A stretch of DNA of 64,000 nucleotides from Thiobacillus denitrificans (GTDB lineage: Bacteria; Pseudomonadota; Gammaproteobacteria; Burkholderiales; Thiobacillaceae), in contig DHHQ01000026.1 in NCBI GenBank assembly GCA_002403375.1, forward strand, positions 214,877-278,876, written 5' to 3'. Position 1 is the first letter of the stretch. Each line of letters opens with the position of its first letter. The position numbers and the translations under genes are program-made. Below the pieces are notes generated by a model, which was not told the DNA's origin, did not search any database, and saw nothing but the letters and a program-made list of their open reading frames with translations. Of the stretch, positions 54,034 through 62,537 are shown one piece after another.

Positions 54034-54585
54034 TCACTTCGACGGCGGGCAGTTCTTGATGCACACGGTCTCCTTCACGATCTGGCCGCCGCAGCCGACG
54101 AAGCAGGCGTCGTAGGCGGGCAGGCAGCCGCAGTCGTCCTGGCAGTTCGCTTTCAGCAGTTGGGCGCGCACGCCGTCCCGGGTCGGCATCTCCGGCTCGC
54201 GGTAGGGCGGCGGGAAATAGGGCCGCGGCCAGGGATCCCACCAGTAGTAGGGATAGCGGTAGGGATGGTTGTATATCCAGTCGAAGCGCAGGTCCATCTC
54301 GTAGCGGCGCAGTGCCGCGGCGTACTGCTTCAACTCGAGTTCGTAGCGCTTCAGCGTTTCGAGATAGCGCGCCTCGACCTGCGGCTCGATGCCCTCGGCG
54401 CAGGCCTGGTAGCGCTGCTCGCATTCGGCCTGGCAGGCGGTCTTCCTGGCTTCGCAGTCCTGCACGCAGGCCCGGCCCTGCGGGCCGGTCGGCGGAATCA
54501 GGCTGACCCGGGTCTGGTACTGCGGCGTGGCACAGCCGGCCAGCATGCCCAGCAGCAAGGCAACGGCGGGTAGGGTAACGCGCAT
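54034..54585 (-). CDS. Cys-rich lipoprotein, unknown function
   Basis: A 183-residue lipoprotein. MRVTLPAVALLLGMLAGC gives a lipobox LAGC (C18). The mature part has a CVQDCEARKTACQAECEQRYQAC pattern (CxxxC repeats), a Tyr/Pro/Trp-rich middle (NHPYRYPYYWWDPWPRPYF) and a Cys-rich C-terminal part (DDCGC, CFVGCGG, CIKNCPPSK). GAGGGAG precedes the ATG. CxxxC repeats in a helix suggest a disulfide-bonded helical hairpin (CHCH-like). No family was recognised. Upstream is the methyltransferase gene on the same strand, 50 bases away. Confidence 0.8.
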   Translation of the reverse strand: MRVTLPAVALLLGMLAGCATPQYQTRVSLIPPTGPQGRACVQDCEARKTACQAECEQRYQACAEGIEPQVEARYLETLKRYELELKQYAAALRRYEMDLRFDWIYNHPYRYPYYWWDPWPRPYFPPPYREPEMPTRDGVRAQLLKANCQDDCGCLPAYDACFVGCGGQIVKETVCIKNCPPSK

Positions 54586-54637
54586 CGTGCAACTCCCTCG
54601 AACGGCCACGCTTTCACAATAGCCGCTTTCAGGCCGG

Positions 54638-55501
54638 CTACGCGAGGAAGCGCGCCTCGAGTTCCGTCAGGTTGAGTTCCTGCAGGATCTGCTGCAGGCG
54701 CTCGCGCGCGTTCCTGCGTGCCGTGCCGGTTTTCGTGGCGATGATGAGCTCGTTCTTCATCGAATGCTCCCAGCCGACCAGCTCGGTGACGGTGACCTGG
54801 TAGCCGTGCGACTCCAGTTGCAGGCAGCGCAGCACGTTGGTGAGCTGACTGCCGAACTCGCGGGTATGGATCGGATGACGCCAGATTTCCGACAGCGGGG
54901 TTTTGCCGAAGGATTCGTTCTTGTGGCGGCGCAGCACGGCCGCGACCTCGGCCTGGCAGCAGGGCACCAGCACGATGTGGCGGGCCTGCTTGGCGAGCGC
55001 GAACTGGATCGCGTCGTCGGTCGCGGTGTTGCAGGCGTGCAGGGCGGTGACGATGTCGATGGTCGGCGGCAGCTCGTCCGACTGGATCGATTCGGCCACC
55101 GTGGCGGAGAGAAAGGACATGTGCGGAAAGCCCAGCCGCACCGCCAGCTCGCGTGATTTTTCGACCAGTTCGTCGCGCGTCTCGATGCCGTAGATGTGGC
55201 TGCCTGCGCGATCCTTCAGGAACAGGTCGTACAGGATGAAACCCAGATACGACTTGCCCGCGCCGTGGTCGGCGAGCGTCAGCGTGTCCTGCCGGCCCAG
55301 CACCTCGTCCAGCAGCGGCTCGATGAAATTGCACAGGTGATACACCTGCTTCAGCTTGCGGCGGCTGTCCTGGTTGAGCTTGCCGTCGCGCGTCAGGATG
55401 TGCAGCTCCTTCAGCAGTTCGATCGACTGGCCGGGGCGCAGCACCTCGGCCAGCGGGTCGGTGAAAGCCACTTTCGGCGGCTTGAGCGTGGGGCGCTTCA
55501 T
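54638..55501 (-). CDS. SAM-dependent methyltransferase
   Basis: A 287-residue protein with a Rossmann methyltransferase core. LADHGAGKSYLGFILY is the SAM-binding glycine loop, followed by YGIETRDELVEKS and ALHACNTATDDAI. HIVLVPCCQAEVAAVL has the CC motif seen in Methyltransf_32-type RNA methyltransferases such as TRM13-like enzymes. The substrate is not known; an RNA is likely by family analogy. The start overlaps the mechanosensitive-channel stop by ATGA, so the two are translationally coupled. Confidence 0.85.
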   Translation of the reverse strand: MKRPTLKPPKVAFTDPLAEVLRPGQSIELLKELHILTRDGKLNQDSRRKLKQVYHLCNFIEPLLDEVLGRQDTLTLADHGAGKSYLGFILYDLFLKDRAGSHIYGIETRDELVEKSRELAVRLGFPHMSFLSATVAESIQSDELPPTIDIVTALHACNTATDDAIQFALAKQARHIVLVPCCQAEVAAVLRRHKNESFGKTPLSEIWRHPIHTREFGSQLTNVLRCLQLESHGYQVTVTELVGWEHSMKNELIIATKTGTARRNARERLQQILQELNLTELEARFLA

Positions 55502-56322
55502 GCCGCGCCGAGCAGGCGCACTTCGCGCTGCGGGAAGGGAATGTGGATGCCGCGTTCGCGGAAGGTTTCCAGCACCGCCCGGGTGATGTCGCTCGACGCG
55601 TCATAAAAGTCGTCGACGCCCACCCAGGGCCGGATGGCGATGTTGACGCTCGAGTCCGACAGCGTCAGCACGCGGATCATGGGCTCGGGATCGTGCAGGA
55701 TCTTCGGGTGCGCGGCGAGCAGGTCGTGGATCGCCGCCAGGGCCTGCTTGATGTCGGTGTCGTAGGCCACCCCGACCACCACGTCGAGTTGCCGCAGGGT
55801 GCCGAAGTTGTGCAGGATTTCGCCGACGATCTTGCGGTTGGGAATGACGACCCGCGAGCGGTCGGGATGGCTCAGCACGGTATTGAACAGCTTGATTTCC
55901 TCGACCGCGCCTTCCTCGTCGGCGATGGAAATGTATTCGCCCACCTTGAACGGCCGCGTGAAGATGATGGTCAGCCCGGCGGCCAGGTTGCCCAGCACGC
56001 CCTGCATCGCCAGCGCGATGCCGGCGCCCGCGACGCCCAGCCCGGCGATCAGCGGCAGCAGTTCGACCCCGAGGTTCTGCAGCGCCATGATGAGGAACAG
56101 CGCCAGCACCAGGCCGCGCACCATGCGCACCAGCAGCAGGCGCAGGGTCTCGTCGAGGCCGAGCCTCGCCAGCATCGCGTCGGCCATCCTGCCGAGCCAG
56201 CGTCCGACGAAATGGCCCGCCGCCAGGATCAGCAGCGCGACCACGAGCTTGGGACCGAAGCGGAGGGCGAGGTCGATCGCCGTCTCCTGGGCGTGTTGCA
56301 GGGTCTGCAGGTTCTCGTTCAT
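55498..56322 (-). CDS. Small-conductance mechanosensitive channel (MscS family)
   Basis: A 274-residue MscS-like channel. Three membrane helices lie in the first 130 residues; the third is the pore helix GLGVAGAGIALAMQGVLGN, with the Gly/Ala pattern of MscS TM3. A cytosolic beta domain (RPFKVGEYISI) and an alpha/beta domain follow. It opens under osmotic downshock. The ATG lacks a strong ribosome-binding site, but the upstream in-frame extension does not look coding. Downstream it overlaps the methyltransferase gene; upstream it is divergent from trhO. Confidence 0.95.
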   Translation of the reverse strand: MNENLQTLQHAQETAIDLALRFGPKLVVALLILAAGHFVGRWLGRMADAMLARLGLDETLRLLLVRMVRGLVLALFLIMALQNLGVELLPLIAGLGVAGAGIALAMQGVLGNLAAGLTIIFTRPFKVGEYISIADEEGAVEEIKLFNTVLSHPDRSRVVIPNRKIVGEILHNFGTLRQLDVVVGVAYDTDIKQALAAIHDLLAAHPKILHDPEPMIRVLTLSDSSVNIAIRPWVGVDDFYDASSDITRAVLETFRERGIHIPFPQREVRLLGAA

Positions 56323-56445
56323 GGGCGGACAGCGAAGGGGGATCGTCGAAGGGTACCAAAACCGTTGCCGAGACAGAACCATGCGGGCTTATCCGGGAAG
56401 CGGCGTTTCCGGGATAATGCCGCCTCGCCATCAGGGTTTTCCATC

Positions 56446-57192
56446 GTGTCAGTCGTCAACATTTCCTGCTACAAGTTCGTCACCCTCGAGGACCGCGAGG
56501 CGCTCAGGGCCGATCTCGCCGCGCGCTGCCTCGCGCTCGGCCTCAAGGGCACCATCCTGCTCGCCCCCGAGGGCATCAACGTCTTCCTCGCCGGCACGCG
56601 CGAGGCGATCGACGCCATCGTCGCCCACCTGCGCGCCGACCCGCGCTTTGCCGATCTCGCGCCCAAGGAGAGCCTGTCGGCCGAGCCGCCGTTCAAGCGG
56701 ATGCGGGTGCGGCTGAAGAAGGAAATCATCACCATGAAGCACCCGCTGATCCGCCCGGAGGCGGGCCGCGCGCCGGCGGTGGCCGCCGCCACGCTGAAGG
56801 CCTGGCTCGACCGCGGCTGCGACGACGAAGGGCGCCCGGTGGTGATGCTCGACACCCGCAACGACTACGAGGTCGCCGCCGGCACCTTCGACGACGCGGT
56901 CGACTACGGCATCGGCATCTTCAGCGAATTCCCGCCGCGTCTCGCCGAGCATCTGGCCGACTACGCCGGCAAGACCGTGGTGTCGTTCTGCACCGGTGGC
57001 ATCCGCTGCGAGAAGGCCGCGATCCACATGCAGCAGATCGGCGTCGAGCGCGTCTACCAGCTCGAGGGCGGCATCCTCAAGTATTTCGAGGAGGTCGGCG
57101 GCGCGCACTATCGCGGTGACTGCTTCGTGTTCGACGGGCGCGAGGTGCTCTCCGCCGACCTGCAGCCGTCGGCAGGCCGCCTGCACCGCTGA
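56446..57192 (+). CDS. trhO: tRNA uridine 5-oxyacetic acid hydroxylase TrhO (rhodanese family)
   Basis: A 248-residue YceA/TrhO protein. The N-terminal acylphosphatase-like domain has the KGTILLAPEGINVFLAG motif, then a rhodanese domain with VVMLDTRNDYEV and FCTGGIRCEKA (catalytic Cys). The family hydroxylates tRNA U34 with oxygen. The start is a GTG (VSVVNISCYKFV); it is the most likely because family N-termini start close to this point. The downstream ZIP gene lies 19 bases away. Confidence 0.9.
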   Translation: MSVVNISCYKFVTLEDREALRADLAARCLALGLKGTILLAPEGINVFLAGTREAIDAIVAHLRADPRFADLAPKESLSAEPPFKRMRVRLKKEIITMKHPLIRPEAGRAPAVAAATLKAWLDRGCDDEGRPVVMLDTRNDYEVAAGTFDDAVDYGIGIFSEFPPRLAEHLADYAGKTVVSFCTGGIRCEKAAIHMQQIGVERVYQLEGGILKYFEEVGGAHYRGDCFVFDGREVLSADLQPSAGRLHR

Positions 57193-57211
57193 TCCCGCCG
57201 CCGGGTTCGCC

Positions 57212-57934
57212 ATGGACGAAATCGCCGCGATCCTGTTCCTCACCGTCGCTGCCGGCGCCGGCATTCCGCTGGGCGGCTTCGTCGCGAGCTTCGAGCGCCT
57301 CCGTTCGCGCTGGCTGGAAGAGGAACTGCGGCATTTCCTGATCGCGCTCGGCGGCGGCATCCTGCTCGGCGCGGTCGCCGTGGTGCTGGTGCCGGAGGGC
57401 GTCGCCAGCATGCAGGGGTCGAGGCTGGCGATCCCCATCGTGCTGGCAGGCGGACTCGCCTTCTTCGCGATCGAGCGCGCGCTGGGCCTGCGCCGGCGCG
57501 AGGCGCCGCAGGTGATGGGCATGCTGCTCGACTACGTGCCGGAGGCGATCGCGCTGGGCGGTCTGGTCGCCCTTGGGGCGGGCGTTGCACCGCTGCTGGC
57601 GCTGCTGATCGGCCTGCAGAACCTGCCGGAGGGGTTCAACGCGTTCCGCGAACTGCACGCGCAGCGGCGCCGCAGCGCCCGCCGCACCCTGCTCATCATG
57701 GGGGCGATGGTCGTGATCGGCCCGGTCGCGGGCCTGCTCGGCTACTTCCTGCTGTCTGAACATCCGGCCGTGCTCGGCGCAATCATGCTGTTCGCCGCCG
57801 GCGGCATCCTCTACCTCATCTTCCAGGACATCGCGCCGCAGTCCCGCCTCAAGCGCCACTGGGCGCCGCCGCTCGGCGCGGTCGTCGGCTTCAGCGTCGC
57901 ACTGTTCGGGGATATGCTCGTTCGCAGCGCCTGA
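57212..57934 (+). CDS. ZIP family metal transporter
   Basis: A 240-residue protein with about eight membrane helices. LLDYVPEAIALGGLVALG and GLQNLPEGFNAFRE are the ZIP metal-binding motifs in helices 4 and 5 (E and N/E residues). Members move zinc, iron or other divalent metals into the cytosol. The usual His residues are replaced by Pro-Glu/Asn pairs (YVPE, LPEG), so metal preference is uncertain. It follows trhO by 19 bases and may share its transcript. Confidence 0.85.
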   Translation: MDEIAAILFLTVAAGAGIPLGGFVASFERLRSRWLEEELRHFLIALGGGILLGAVAVVLVPEGVASMQGSRLAIPIVLAGGLAFFAIERALGLRRREAPQVMGMLLDYVPEAIALGGLVALGAGVAPLLALLIGLQNLPEGFNAFRELHAQRRRSARRTLLIMGAMVVIGPVAGLLGYFLLSEHPAVLGAIMLFAAGGILYLIFQDIAPQSRLKRHWAPPLGAVVGFSVALFGDMLVRSA

Positions 57935-58431
57935 ACAGCGCTGTCAGCCTGCCGCGCACCGCGCCTGCTCGCATACGCGATGACTGCCTTGCACGGTGCA
58001 GGCCACTTCGTTGTTGCGGCGACTGTCGCACGGCGGCGCGTACCGGGCCCGGAGGTGCTGAGCCACACGTATGGCGCGCCCTCCCACGTCCATTTCCAAC
58101 ACGCCGCGGATGGAGGCCAACGGCCTCTCTCGCCAGTAGCAGATCGCCGGCGTCGTGGCCTTTCTGCTCGACCCGGCCTCGTCCGTCCATGAGCAGGTCG
58201 GCCCGCCCGCACGCCGGGGTTGGGGTGCCAGAAACAATTGGCTTGAGGCCGATCGCTTGTCTTGCCGGCGCTTCCCGGCCGGTACCACACGCATCAAAAA
58301 ACAGCAGTGTCACCCGGTTGTAACAATCAATCTCTATCGTAGCGCTCGCTGAACGAAAGAAGTGTCTCGTTCGCGCAGTTCGATTGTGAGACAGCCCTCA
58401 GCCTTCGTTACTTCATTGGAGATTCACGCAC
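57935..58431. other. Gene-poor region upstream of pstS
   Basis: About 500 bases without a gene I can support. The minus strand is open for about 120 codons (57944-58297), but the translation matches no family I know, its codon and amino-acid use do not look natural (many Arg, Cys and Ser), and no ribosome-binding site precedes it. The first 350 bases are GC-rich; the last 120 hold the Pho-type promoter of pstS. A degraded gene cannot be excluded. Confidence 0.6.
58308..58340 (+). promoter_or_regulatory. PhoB box and -10 element of the pst operon
   Basis: TGTCAC (58308-58313) and TGTAAC (58319-58324) are direct repeats 11 bases apart, the spacing of a PhoB box (consensus CTGTCAT-AAAT repeats). 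TATCGT (58335-58340) stands where a -10 box would be for an activated promoter. pstS starts about 90 bases further on. This predicts phosphate-starvation control by PhoB-PhoR; the second half of each repeat is GC-richer than in E. coli. Confidence 0.6.
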
Positions 58432-59415
58432 ATGCTTAAGAACAAAATCGTTACCGCGCTCGGCTTCCTGGCCTGCTCGGTGGTCAGCTATGGCGCACTT
58501 GCCCAGGCCGTCAAGGTCGATCCCGCCCTGCCGTCGTACCAGAAGGCCAGCGGCGTGTCCGGCAACTTCACCAGCGTCGGTTCCGACACGCTGAACAACC
58601 TGATGACGCTGTGGGCCGAGACCTACAAGCGCAACTACCCGAACGTCAACATCCAGATCCAGGGTGCTGGTTCCTCGACCGCGCCGCCTGCGCTGATCGA
58701 GGGTGCCGCCAACTTCGGCCCGATGAGCCGCATGATGAACGCCAAGGAAATCGAGGCCTTCGAGAAGAAGTACGGCTACAAGCCGACCCCGGTGCCGGTC
58801 GCGATCGACGCGCTGGCGGTGTACGTCAACAAGGACAACCCCATCAAGGGCCTGTCGATCCCGCAGGTCGACGCGATCTTCTCCGCGACCCGCAAGTGCG
58901 GCGGCGCGGCCGACATCACCACCTGGGGCCAGGTCGGCATGACCGGCGAATGGGCCAGCCGCGCCATCGCCCTGTACGGCCGCAACTCGGTGTCCGGCAC
59001 CTACGGCTACTACAAGGAGAAGGCCCTCTGTAAAGGCGACTTCAAGCGCAACGTCGCCGAGCAGCCGGGCTCCGCCTCGGTGGTGCAGAGCGTGACCGGC
59101 CAGATCGGCGCCATCGGCTACTCCGGCATCGGCTACAAGACTTCTGGCGTGCGTGCACTGCCCCTGTCGAAGAAAGACGGCGAAGCCTTCATCGAAGCCG
59201 ACGCGACGCATGCCATTGACGGCACCTATCCGCTGGCCCGCGTGCTGTATGTCTACGTGAACAAGCGCCCGAACCAGCCGCTGGCACCGCTCGAGCGCGA
59301 GTTCGTCAAGCTGGTGCTGTCCAAGCAGGGTCAGGAAGTGGTGATCAAGGACGGTTTCGTGCCGATGCCTGCCGCCATGGCCGCCAAGGCCCTCAAAGAT
59401 CTGGGCATCAACTAA
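58432..59415 (+). CDS. pstS: Phosphate-binding protein PstS family
   Basis: A 327-residue periplasmic phosphate-binding protein with a Sec signal peptide (about 1-25, ending ALA-QA). FTSVGSDTLNNLMTLWAETY and IQIQGAGSSTAPPALIEGAANFGPMSR are the phosphate-binding loops. YGRNSVSGTYGYYKEKAL provides another anion contact. It belongs to the PstS subgroup that is larger than sphX-like ones. GGAG precedes the ATG. The next gene is the repeat lipoprotein, then pstC and pstA; pstB is beyond the window. Confidence 0.96.
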   Translation: MLKNKIVTALGFLACSVVSYGALAQAVKVDPALPSYQKASGVSGNFTSVGSDTLNNLMTLWAETYKRNYPNVNIQIQGAGSSTAPPALIEGAANFGPMSRMMNAKEIEAFEKKYGYKPTPVPVAIDALAVYVNKDNPIKGLSIPQVDAIFSATRKCGGAADITTWGQVGMTGEWASRAIALYGRNSVSGTYGYYKEKALCKGDFKRNVAEQPGSASVVQSVTGQIGAIGYSGIGYKTSGVRALPLSKKDGEAFIEADATHAIDGTYPLARVLYVYVNKRPNQPLAPLEREFVKLVLSKQGQEVVIKDGFVPMPAAMAAKALKDLGIN

Positions 59416-59493
59416 TCCAATCGCACTGTCGGTCCGGACGAAACCGCAACACGGTCTTGTCCGGCTGACACACACCCTACGGAGATCCAGATC

Positions 59494-60147
59494 ATGCTGG
59501 CAAACAAGCGAAATCTTCCCTTGGCCGTGACCTCCCTGCTGGCGCTCGGCGTCATGAGCGGTTGCGCCACCCAGTCCAACACGGCCGGCGCGCCGGCGAG
59601 CAAGCCTGCCGTGATTGCCCAGGCTGCCGCCGCTGCGCCCCAGGCGACCGCAGCGCCTGTTGCTGCTGCGCAGCCGGCTGCCGCCGTCACCGCCAACTAT
59701 TTTCTCGTCTACCACGAGAACGGCCGAGTCTATCCGATCGCCGACGCCAAGAATTACCTGGCCTTCCTCGAGCACGGCGAACTGATCTATACGCGCACCC
59801 GCGTCGGTGAAGGTCCTGATGGCGCGACCCTCGTCTTCGGCATCGAGAAGAAGGAAGCCGAGGATCTCGCCAAACCTTCCAAGGCCGAGCTTTTCTATGA
59901 CGGCAAGATGGAGGTGACCGGCCCGTTCTACGGCGAAGTCATCCGCGATGGCCGTTTCTATGTGTTCGGCGAATGGGCCGACTTCAAGGACTACCTCGAG
60001 CACAAGGAGATCACCTTCACCTTCACCGAGATCGGAACCGGCCCCAGGGGTGAAACCGTCATCTATGCCCTCAACAAGAAGACCAAGGATGAGGGCCGGC
60101 CGGTCGCTCTGGTCGAGGCCTTCAAGCAGCTGCACCAAGTGAAATAA
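59494..60147 (+). CDS. Lipoprotein with two tandem repeats, inside the pst operon
   Basis: A 217-residue lipoprotein. The signal ends with SGC (C24). An Ala/Pro linker (about 31-66) leads to two similar 49-residue units: 76-124 (starting NGRVYPIADAKNYLAFLEHG) and 152-200 (starting DGRFYVFGEWADFKDYLEHK). Both contain DGRxY-like openings, YLExxEx and GxGPxGxT motifs. GGAG precedes the ATG. It lies 78 bases after pstS and ends before a hairpin, with pstC beyond. No family recognised. The setting suggests a role in phosphate uptake, for example docking of PstS, but that is inference. Confidence 0.85.
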   Translation: MLANKRNLPLAVTSLLALGVMSGCATQSNTAGAPASKPAVIAQAAAAAPQATAAPVAAAQPAAAVTANYFLVYHENGRVYPIADAKNYLAFLEHGELIYTRTRVGEGPDGATLVFGIEKKEAEDLAKPSKAELFYDGKMEVTGPFYGEVIRDGRFYVFGEWADFKDYLEHKEITFTFTEIGTGPRGETVIYALNKKTKDEGRPVALVEAFKQLHQVK

Positions 60148-60168
60148 GCGGCTCGGTCATGAAGTACG

Positions 60169-60196
60169 GAAGGGTTGGGCGCGTGCCCAGCCCTTC
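60169..60196 (+). terminator. Hairpin between the lipoprotein gene and pstC
   Basis: GAAGGGTTGGGC-GCGT-GCCCAGCCCTTC: a 12-bp stem with one G-T pair and a short T-run (TTTGT) after it. It lies 21 bases after the lipoprotein stop and 53 before pstC. A partial terminator here would make pstS and the lipoprotein more abundant than the permeases, as expected for binding proteins. Confidence 0.7.
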
Positions 60197-60248
60197 TTTG
60201 TGCGTCGTTCAGGACGGTTCGATGCAAACAGGAATAACGCGGTGAATC

Positions 60249-62525
60249 ATGGAAAAGATTGAGTCCAACATCAGCAAGGTCGGCGGTTATACCGGCCAGC
60301 GCATGGCCAAGGACAAGCTGTTCAAGCATGTCATGACCTTTGGCGGCCTGAGCGTGATCATCGCCATCAGCCTGATCTTTTTCTATCTCGCCAGCGTCGT
60401 GGTGCCGATCTTCACCCCGGCGCACATGGACGAGCTGCAACAGATTTCCCTGCCGAAAAACGGCGGGGGAGCCACGGTTCACCTGACTTCGGAGGAGCAG
60501 GCCGAGATCGGCGTGCGCATGACCGATCATGGCAGCGTGAGCTTTTTCGACCTGCGCGACGGTCGCCTGATGGCCGAAGAAAACGTCGCCCTGCCGGAAG
60601 GCTCGGAAATCCGCAGCTTCGCCGCCGGCGACCCCTCGCAGCAGGCGGTGGCCTATGGCTTGTCCGATGGCCGCATGCTGATCCTTGAACAGGAATTCAA
60701 GGTTACTTTCCAGCAGGACCCGGATGACTCCGAAAAGGACATCCGCACCATCACCCCGAGCATCGCCTATCCGGCGGGCAGCGAGCCGCTGGTCGTCGAC
60801 GAATCCGGCAAGGGCCTGGCACTGCTCGCCGTGCAGCACAACCAAGAAAACACCACGGCCGTCGCGCTGACCGAGGACAACCGCCTCGTGCTGGCGGCTT
60901 TCGAGAGCACCAGCAACATGATCACCGGCGAGGTCTCGACCGAGCGCTTCGGCATCGATTTGCCGATGATCGAGGGCGAGATCAGCCAGGTGCTGCTCGA
61001 AGTGAAGCAGCGCGATTTGTACGTCGTGCACGGTGGCCGCTACGTTACGCACTACGACGTCATGGACAAGCAAAGCCCGCGGCTGGTCCAGACCGTGGCC
61101 GTGGTTCCCGAAGGCGAGCGCGTCACCGCGGCGACCATCCTCAGCGGCGGCTTCTCGCTGATCATCGGCACCGACAAGGGCAACGTCGCACAATGGTTCC
61201 AGGTGCGCGACGACGATAACAACAACCATCTCACCCACATCCGCTCGTTCAAGCCGATGGCGGGCCAGGTCACGACGATCGCTCCCGAGCATTTCCGCAA
61301 GGGCTTCCTCGCCGGCGACGACAAGGGCAATGTCAGCATCTACTACGCGACCTCCCAGCGCCTGGTGCTCAAGCGTTCGACCGGCAGCGAGCCGGTGCGC
61401 GTCGTCGGCTTTTCGCCGCGCGCCAACGCGATCCTGGTCGAGAGTACCGGCGATGCCATCCAGACGGCACGAGTGGACAACGACTATCCGGAGATTTCCT
61501 TCTCCGCGCTGTGGCAGAAGGTCTGGTACGAGAGCTACCAGGAGCCCGAATACAACTGGCAGTCGTCCGCCGCGACCTCGGATTTCGAACCCAAGTTCAG
61601 CGTCGCACCGCTCACCTTCGGTACCCTCAAGGCGGCGTTCTACGCCATGCTGGTGGCGATCCCGCTGGCGGTGCTCGGCGCCATCTTCGCCGCCTATTTC
61701 ATGTCGCCGCGGATGCGCACGGTGGTCAAGCCTTCGATCGAGATCATGGAGGCGCTGCCGACCGTGATCCTGGGCTTCCTCGCCGGCCTCTGGCTGGCGC
61801 CCTATGTCGACAACAATCTCGCCGGGATCCTGGTGGCGATCTTCCTGCTGCCGTTCAGCTTCGTCATCACCTCCTATCTCTGGAGCCTGCTGCCGCACCA
61901 CCTCAAGTCGAGGGTCGGAACCGGCTGGGAAGCCGCGCTGCTGCTGCCGGTGATCGTTGTCGTCATCGGTCTTGCGATCCAGATCGGACACCCCATCGAG
62001 GCGGCCTTGTTCGGCGGCAACATGCCGCACTGGCTGTCCAACGAGCTGGGCTGGACCTACGAGCAGCGCAACTCGCTGGTGGTCGGCATCGCGATGGGCT
62101 TCGCGGTCATCCCGACGATCTTCTCGATCGCCGAGGATGCGGTGTTCAGCGTGCCCAAGCACCTGACTTCCGGTTCGCTGGCACTCGGCGCGACCCCCTG
62201 GCAGACGCTGTTCAACGTGGTGCTCCTGACCGCCAGCCCGGGCATCTTCTCGGCCATCATGGTCGGCATGGGACGCGCGGTGGGCGAGACCATGATCGTG
62301 CTGATGGCCACCGGCAACACCGCGGTGATGGATCTTTCCATCTTCACCGGCTTCCGCACCCTGTCCGCCAACATCGGCGTGGAAATGCCCGAGGCCGCGG
62401 TCGGCACCACCCATTACCGGCTGTTGTTCTTCTCGGCGCTGGTGCTGTTCCTGTTCACCTTCCTGGTCAATACCCTGGCCGAGCTGGTGCGTCAGCGCCT
62501 GCGCGAAAAATACAGCTCACTCTAA
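60249..62525 (+). CDS. pstC: Phosphate ABC transporter permease PstC with large periplasmic insertion
   Basis: A 758-residue protein, more than twice the length of E. coli PstC (319). TM1 (about 29-52) is followed by a soluble domain of about 390 residues (53-445) with beta-propeller-like repeats (VSFFDLRDGRLMAEE, AVAYGLSDGRMLILEQ, GNVAQWFQV, GNVSIYYATSQRLV). The permease core begins near residue 457 (FGTLKAAFYAMLVAIPLAV). The EAA-type loop is LALGATPWQTLFNVVL. Such long PstC proteins occur in some pseudomonads and betaproteobacteria. The added domain probably lies in the periplasm and may contact PstS or the lipoprotein. Confidence 0.95.
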   Translation: MEKIESNISKVGGYTGQRMAKDKLFKHVMTFGGLSVIIAISLIFFYLASVVVPIFTPAHMDELQQISLPKNGGGATVHLTSEEQAEIGVRMTDHGSVSFFDLRDGRLMAEENVALPEGSEIRSFAAGDPSQQAVAYGLSDGRMLILEQEFKVTFQQDPDDSEKDIRTITPSIAYPAGSEPLVVDESGKGLALLAVQHNQENTTAVALTEDNRLVLAAFESTSNMITGEVSTERFGIDLPMIEGEISQVLLEVKQRDLYVVHGGRYVTHYDVMDKQSPRLVQTVAVVPEGERVTAATILSGGFSLIIGTDKGNVAQWFQVRDDDNNNHLTHIRSFKPMAGQVTTIAPEHFRKGFLAGDDKGNVSIYYATSQRLVLKRSTGSEPVRVVGFSPRANAILVESTGDAIQTARVDNDYPEISFSALWQKVWYESYQEPEYNWQSSAATSDFEPKFSVAPLTFGTLKAAFYAMLVAIPLAVLGAIFAAYFMSPRMRTVVKPSIEIMEALPTVILGFLAGLWLAPYVDNNLAGILVAIFLLPFSFVITSYLWSLLPHHLKSRVGTGWEAALLLPVIVVVIGLAIQIGHPIEAALFGGNMPHWLSNELGWTYEQRNSLVVGIAMGFAVIPTIFSIAEDAVFSVPKHLTSGSLALGATPWQTLFNVVLLTASPGIFSAIMVGMGRAVGETMIVLMATGNTAVMDLSIFTGFRTLSANIGVEMPEAAVGTTHYRLLFFSALVLFLFTFLVNTLAELVRQRLREKYSSL

Positions 62526-62537
62526 GAAAGAACCCCG

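Noticed and set aside
57944..58297. Possible minus-strand gene before pstS
   Set aside because: No ribosome-binding site, unnatural residue composition and no recognisable family; listed only as a gene-poor region.
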